Translations under genes and position numbers: made by a program
From: Catonia carolina
Lineage: Eukaryota; Arthropoda; Insecta; Hemiptera; Achilidae
Assembly: GCA_035578175.1 (NCBI GenBank)
Contig: JAQMRL010000002.1
Location: 134,852,171 to 134,916,170, forward strand
Direction of reading: 5' to 3'
DNA length: 64,000 bases
Shown: one piece after another, positions 61,401 to 64,000 of the stretch
Numbering within the stretch: the first letter of the stretch is position 1
Layout: each line of letters opens with the position of its first letter
The notes under the pieces: generated by a model
What the model was told of the DNA's origin: nothing
Database searches by the model: none
Seen by the model: the letters and a program-made list of their open reading frames with translations, nothing else

Positions 61401-63171
61401 TGATTCTAGACCATTGTTTCTCAATCAGTGGGCCGCGACCCCGTGGGAGGGTCGCAGGATGTGATTGGGGGGAGGGGGGTTCGCAAAATATAAGGAAAAT
61501 TGAGAACATTTATTGTTATAGTTATTTATTGAGAAAAGAGACACAAAAATTGTATATTTCTTTTACAACTTCTTCCAATTCAACTAACTCAAAACTTGGT
61601 GTTGTTTGGAACTAACAAAATTTTGAACATCTGGATTTATTTTTGAAACACACAAAATGATGTGATTTTCCAGTGTCAAATGATTTCTTGATTTGGTTTT
61701 CAAATTCACCATTATGGAAAATCTTTGTTCACAAATATAGGATGTGGCAAATCGTATCAAAATTTTCAACGCAGCTCTGGACAGTTCTGGGTATTCCTTT
61801 TTATTAAGTACTTATCCAAAATTTGTCAGCATAAACATTGTTGAAAGTTAATTTCATTGCCTAATTACTTGATAGCTCTATCGGTTCATCATGAAGACAG
61901 CCACTTAGCTCAGCATTTTGTACAGCTTGCTCATTTAAAAGGATTGACTACACACAAATATCCACTCATAGCTACTCATATTCTTAAGTAAAAAATATTT
62001 AATAGGGTCAAGATACCAAGGCAATTCAAGAAACCCCTTGAATTACAGGATATACTTGGCGACAAAAGCCCTATTTTGGACGTGACTCTTGGATTCCTTT
62101 GATCCATCAGTGTATTTATAACAGTGTGTGACAGTCTTGGCTGGAATGGAATATTAGATTTACTCTAGCTGTGATATTAGCTTAAAGTTTATATTTCAAT
62201 TTTTGTATGATTTTTTCAGGCCTCTTTACAGCCTTTTTTATTCTTTGTGCCTGAGATATTACTTCTTGTTTTATGTAAAAAAATTTTGTTGCCTTTGATA
62301 CTAGTTTGTAAGCTTTTAATGTTGTAAGAAAACTGCGCTCTACAATAGAGCCTTCTATACTTGTGTGTGGAGTAACAGGCAATGAAAAACCAGTGTGCTG
62401 GTTTTTCGCCAATAAAAAGCTTTTGGTTTGATGTAAAGTAGTATGTGAACTCATTCGCCACCATCTTTTTGGGTCCCAGGATCTTTCTTAGAAATATACT
62501 TTGTCTAATTCTAAGAGTTTCTCCGAACTATTGCCTCAGATAATACAAAAACACTCTGGTTTGACTACTGTTCAATAAGTGTCTGGATTTAGCCTGATAA
62601 TATAAGGGTTTTGATTGGGTGAAATTTAGTAAAACTATTGATTAGCAATATATAAAATTGAGTAAATTGAAACTGAACTCCAAAGAAAAACTACAAATAA
62701 GTTCTAGGCCTAAATATTTCATACTTGCACTTCATAATATTCCTATTTCTTTGTAAAAAAATTTATATTGACAGTAACAGAAATACCTTTTTACAGTATT
62801 TATTTCATAAAGAAATGGGAATTCCAAAAATACATTCTTTTAAACTTGCAAAAGAAGAAATTTTATAAATTCTTTTAAGATTAAATGATATGCATAGATA
62901 TGAATGGTTTGGGTTAGTTTCCCAGTTAGAGTGGGTTATCTACAGTTTCTTCCTTCTATTATCAATCCAATAAAAAAAATGTAGCAGCTGACTGAAATTT
63001 TTAATAAAAATATAAACTAAGAATTGTAATAATTACCTTCTCTACGTTGAAAAGTAAGATTGCGTTGTGGACTTCCCATTAAGTCAAATTGTGATAATGT
63101 CATTCCTGGTTCAAAACTTACACTTGCTCCTGATTGCCATTGGTATACAACTTGATTACTGGGATATGCAT
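52285..63171 (-). CDS. Grd: Grd-type Cys-loop ligand-gated ion channel subunit, 3' part (six exons)
   Basis: Pentameric neurotransmitter-gated channel subunit of the GABA/glycine receptor group. Exons in coding order: 63171-63037, 61114-60962, 59951-59791, 57199-57011, 55797-55584, 52499-52285, all joined in frame with GT/AG borders. They encode the end of the extracellular domain (YQWQSGASVSF, NLTFQRREG), M1 (HTGYFLIQVYIPCILIVVLS), M2 (VGLGITTVLTLSTISL), the M2-M3 loop (RTDLPKVHY), M3 (ALDWFLLMSFFYCIATLLEF), a Ser/Thr-rich intracellular loop and M4 (ARILFPASFTFLNISYW), ending in TAA. LQRHTGYF, SFWIHREATSDR and FAGVHYFTKVGSGE point to Grd rather than Rdl or Lcch3. Signal peptide and Cys-loop exons lie right of the window. 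The M1-M2 linker reads TSDRVGLG where chloride channels have a PAR motif. Confidence 0.9.
52916..53158 (-). pseudogene. Mariner transposase C-terminus, left arm
   Basis: YSPDLAPCDFYPFPKVKSAL, FESVEAVKEKAARVLKEM and CRDREGVYIE; contains the third catalytic Asp (PCD). Confidence 0.85.
53200..53516 (-). pseudogene. Mariner transposase middle segment
   Basis: Reads EITCDET, a stop, then YDPETKRQSMHWKSRTSSR, KKARMSKSKFKAIMIVF and, in shifted frames, IHGIVYLHWIPEGQ and GKKHPKM. Carries the first catalytic Asp (CDET). Confidence 0.75.
53524..53715 (+). pseudogene. Mariner transposase C-terminus, right (inverted) arm
   Basis: FPKVKSALKGTRFESVEAVK and CRDREGVYIEGDNK, the same segment as the left arm with scattered differences, in the opposite orientation. 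Confidence 0.85.
53783..55583. other. Grd intron DNA, no recognised repeat
   Basis: AT-rich; no domain-bearing frame or terminal repeats seen outside the fold-back mariner. Confidence 0.3.
55584..55797 (-). CDS. Grd: Grd exon: intracellular loop, part 2
   Basis: Acceptor TTTTTCAAG, donor GTAAGT. Encodes DPPGTGRRMTVSSIGSIGSP followed by a Ser/Thr/Arg-rich low-complexity stretch, typical of the poorly conserved M3-M4 loop. Confidence 0.78.
56321..56704 (+). repeat. Dispersed repeat R5, copy 4 (uninterrupted)
   Basis: Most complete copy, from ACAGGCAGGTGGAGTG to TTGACCTAAACAAC. It contains an open frame of 76 codons ([20 protein letters not shown]) also partly readable in copies 1 and 2, though coding status is doubtful. 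In a Grd intron. Confidence 0.75.
57011..57199 (-). CDS. Grd: Grd exon: intracellular loop, part 1
   Basis: Acceptor AACTTAG, donor GTAATG; exactly 63 codons, phase 0. Begins VGSGEIPVDEEDWEDIDPGG, continuing the M3 border, and ends in a basic segment (SARRRSSLICPIYN). The phase-0 borders would allow skipping without frameshift. Confidence 0.85.
57330..57605. repeat. Cluster of AGATGGAACCTTG motifs
   Basis: Five variants of AGATGGAACCTTG, one inverted: about 57337, 57390 (inverted), 57453, 57535 and 57583. Several are followed by T(C/T)AT or GCATTC. Probably subterminal repeats of a small DNA element in the Grd intron. Confidence 0.5.
57860..58140 (+). repeat. SINE family D, plus-strand copy
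   Basis: GATTCCTGGTTCAAACCCTAGTAAAGG-type B box region, ATAGACAGTGGTTACA, then CCTCATCTCATTGGGTCCTG and a TTATTCTTAAATTGAACAG tail. Divergent head. Confidence 0.75.
58146..58438 (-). repeat. SINE family D, minus-strand copy
   Basis: Abuts the plus-strand copy tail to tail. Head and box as in 6692-7017, but the head hairpin segment (AAATCAGCTGTT) is deleted. Confidence 0.8.
58896..59100. mobile_element. Small inverted-repeat element (about 205 bp)
   Basis: A 19-bp perfect inverted repeat, TTTTCACTGACCTGTTACA at 58896-58914 and its inverse at 59082-59100. Internal CATGTTTCGATGGGTCCACC. MITE-like; target duplication not clear. Confidence 0.5.
59791..59951 (-). CDS. Grd: Grd exon: M2 and M3
   Basis: Acceptor TTTACAG, donor GTAATT. 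Encodes the pore helix (ITTVLTLSTISL), DSRTDLPKVHYATALDW, and M3 through FAGVHYFTK. Confidence 0.94.
60962..61114 (-). CDS. Grd: Grd exon: M1 and M1-M2 linker
   Basis: Acceptor TTGTACAG, donor GTATGT. Encodes LQVNFNLQRHTGYFLIQV, the M1 helix with IPC, the invariant WVSFW, and REATSDRVGLG entering M2. Confidence 0.93.
61408..61930 (-). pseudogene. hAT (Charlie-type) transposase C-terminal remnant with terminal end
   Basis: The reverse frame KILIRFATSYICEQRFSIMV, LKTKSRNHLTLENHIILCVS is the hAT dimerisation region. A frameshifted upstream piece reads QNAELSGCLHDEPIE and DKFWIS. The adjacent GTTTCTCAATCAGTGGGCCG and GACCCCGTGGGAGGGTC resemble a Charlie terminal repeat. Catalytic parts upstream are not recognisable. 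In a Grd intron. Confidence 0.65.
62182..62464 (-). other. Overlapping short frames, unrecognised
   Basis: Two overlapping reverse frames of 82 and 90 codons with no known motif. Could be further decayed transposon sequence next to the hAT remnant; not supported as a gene. Confidence 0.15.
63037..63171 (-). CDS. Grd: Grd exon: end of ligand-binding domain
   Basis: Reverse-strand acceptor CTACAG, donor GTAATT. Encodes DAYPSNQVVYQWQSGASV and QFDLMGSPQRNLTFQRREG, the last beta strands before M1. Confidence 0.87.
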
Positions 63172-63335
63172 CTGTAGTATTAAAAATGGACACAAAAAGT
63201 AAATCCAATTATTAAATTTTTATTAGTGACAAAAATTTATTACCGAATCATTGGGTAAATATTTCAAAAATCTAAATGTTTCACACCAGATTGTTTTATT
63301 TAGTTAATTAAAATCGCACTTACTGCTAAAGATAT

Positions 63336-63454
63336 TTAATGACCAATATGGGTTATGGTTCAGAATCGATAGGTTTTAACCCATCTGAGAATCGAACCTG
63401 GGATCTTCCGCTTTGTTGGCTAGCGCGCTAGGCTCTACACCACGGAGGAGGTCT
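63336..63454 (-). repeat. SINE family A, copy
   Basis: Reverse strand: CTCCGTGGTGTAGAGCCTAG (A box), CAGGTTCGATTCTCAG (B box), body with GGGTTAAAACC and tail TATTGGTCATTAA. Confidence 0.75.
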
Positions 63455-63659
63455 TCTCTGAATTCTTCAACCAAATTTGATGCATACTAAAATTGTTACA
63501 TAACTGTTAGTTAAAATTTTCAACAAATTTTAGTCATATTGTGGAAATGAAATTTTTAATACAGTGATTAAAAGTAACTCAGAAACACAGCAGTAATTTT
63601 TGTAATTGGTAGCAATTTAAAAAAAAAATTTCTATAATTTTCCTTTGTCCGTCCGCCCG

Positions 63660-64000
63660 TCACATCCAGATGTCAGAAACTAAAAGAGATGCCAACAAGC
63701 CAGGGCCGTTGAATAGGGATTCCTAATTCAACAGCCCTGGGCACTGGCGCCCCTCGTCGCCAACGAGTACCGAAGTGGCAGTGAAAACGTATTAGTAATG
63801 AGACAGCCCTTCCCTATTCAACGGCCCTGAATTTACACAAAAAGTTAGTTGGCCTGGATTGGGTTTGAAGTTCCGGTTTCGACCGAAAGTGGTCCAAAAC
63901 CGGAAGTCAAAAAATCAAAGTCAGAAAGTACAAGAGATATCAACAAAAGGTTTTCGAATTCGTAATCTACACAAAAAGTTAGTGGGCATAAATTGGGTTT
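63660..64000 (+). repeat. Tandem repeat (period about 120-135 bp), runs off the window
   Basis: Two units share GTCAGAAA.TA.AAGAGAT..CAACAA and ACACAAAAAGTTAGT..GC..ATTGGGTTT (about 63672 and 63920; 63836 and 63970). The first unit is split by the MITE at 63701-63829. Confidence 0.6.
63701..63829. mobile_element. 129-bp MITE with perfect 19-bp TIRs
   Basis: CAGGGCCGTTGAATAGGGA at 63701-63719 and its exact inverse at 63811-63829. The CAGGG start suggests hAT, but no 8-bp target duplication is evident. Confidence 0.75.

Overview
This is an AT-rich, intron-rich, transposon-dense stretch of an insect nuclear genome. The intact host genes are an arrow/LRP5-6-type Wnt co-receptor, an insect-type secreted carboxylesterase and a Grd-type Cys-loop receptor subunit. 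Protein character and the abundance of RTE LINEs, mariners and tRNA-headed SINEs fit an insect, perhaps a hemipteran; that placement is a guess, since no species-diagnostic sequence was recognised. No prokaryotic operons, CRISPR arrays or convincing functional tRNA/rRNA genes were seen.

Layout. (1) 1-6253: the 3' end of a plus-strand arrow/LRP5-6 gene in three exons (last LDLa repeats, transmembrane helix, cytoplasmic tail with five PPP(S/T)P signalling motifs); its upstream exons lie outside the window. (2) 6254-29500: about 23 kb without a recognisable host gene. It holds SINEs, TTAA-flanked piggyBac-like MITEs, a run of TA-flanked mariner/pogo elements (11119-13378), a full-length RTE LINE with a 12-bp target duplication (21850-25148), and a palindromic element with 31-bp inverted ends and an 8-bp target duplication (26311-27562). 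(3) 29530-44967: a complete ten-exon plus-strand carboxylesterase gene (583 codons before the stop, catalytic Ser/Glu/His all present), with LINE, SINE and piggyBac-like insertions in its introns. (4) 44968-52240: intergenic DNA with a 1.4-kb imperfect palindrome, a decayed MADF-domain (PIF/Harbinger-type) remnant, other repeats and a LINE fragment. (5) 52285-63171: the last six exons of a minus-strand Grd-type receptor gene (end of the ligand-binding domain, M1-M4), with a fold-back mariner, SINEs and a hAT remnant in or beside its introns. (6) 63335-64000: a SINE and a short tandem repeat interrupted by a 129-bp MITE.

The three host genes have no evident functional link. The most unusual content is structural: two mariner copies converted into fold-back elements (inverted duplications of the transposase N-terminal part in one, the C-terminal part in the other), a third mariner with an internal deletion, all three about 0.93 kb; several other large palindromic elements; and a SINE family whose tail resembles the 3' end of a jockey-like LINE in the same window. 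Every exon boundary and repeat edge was read by eye, so edges marked approximate may be off by some bases.
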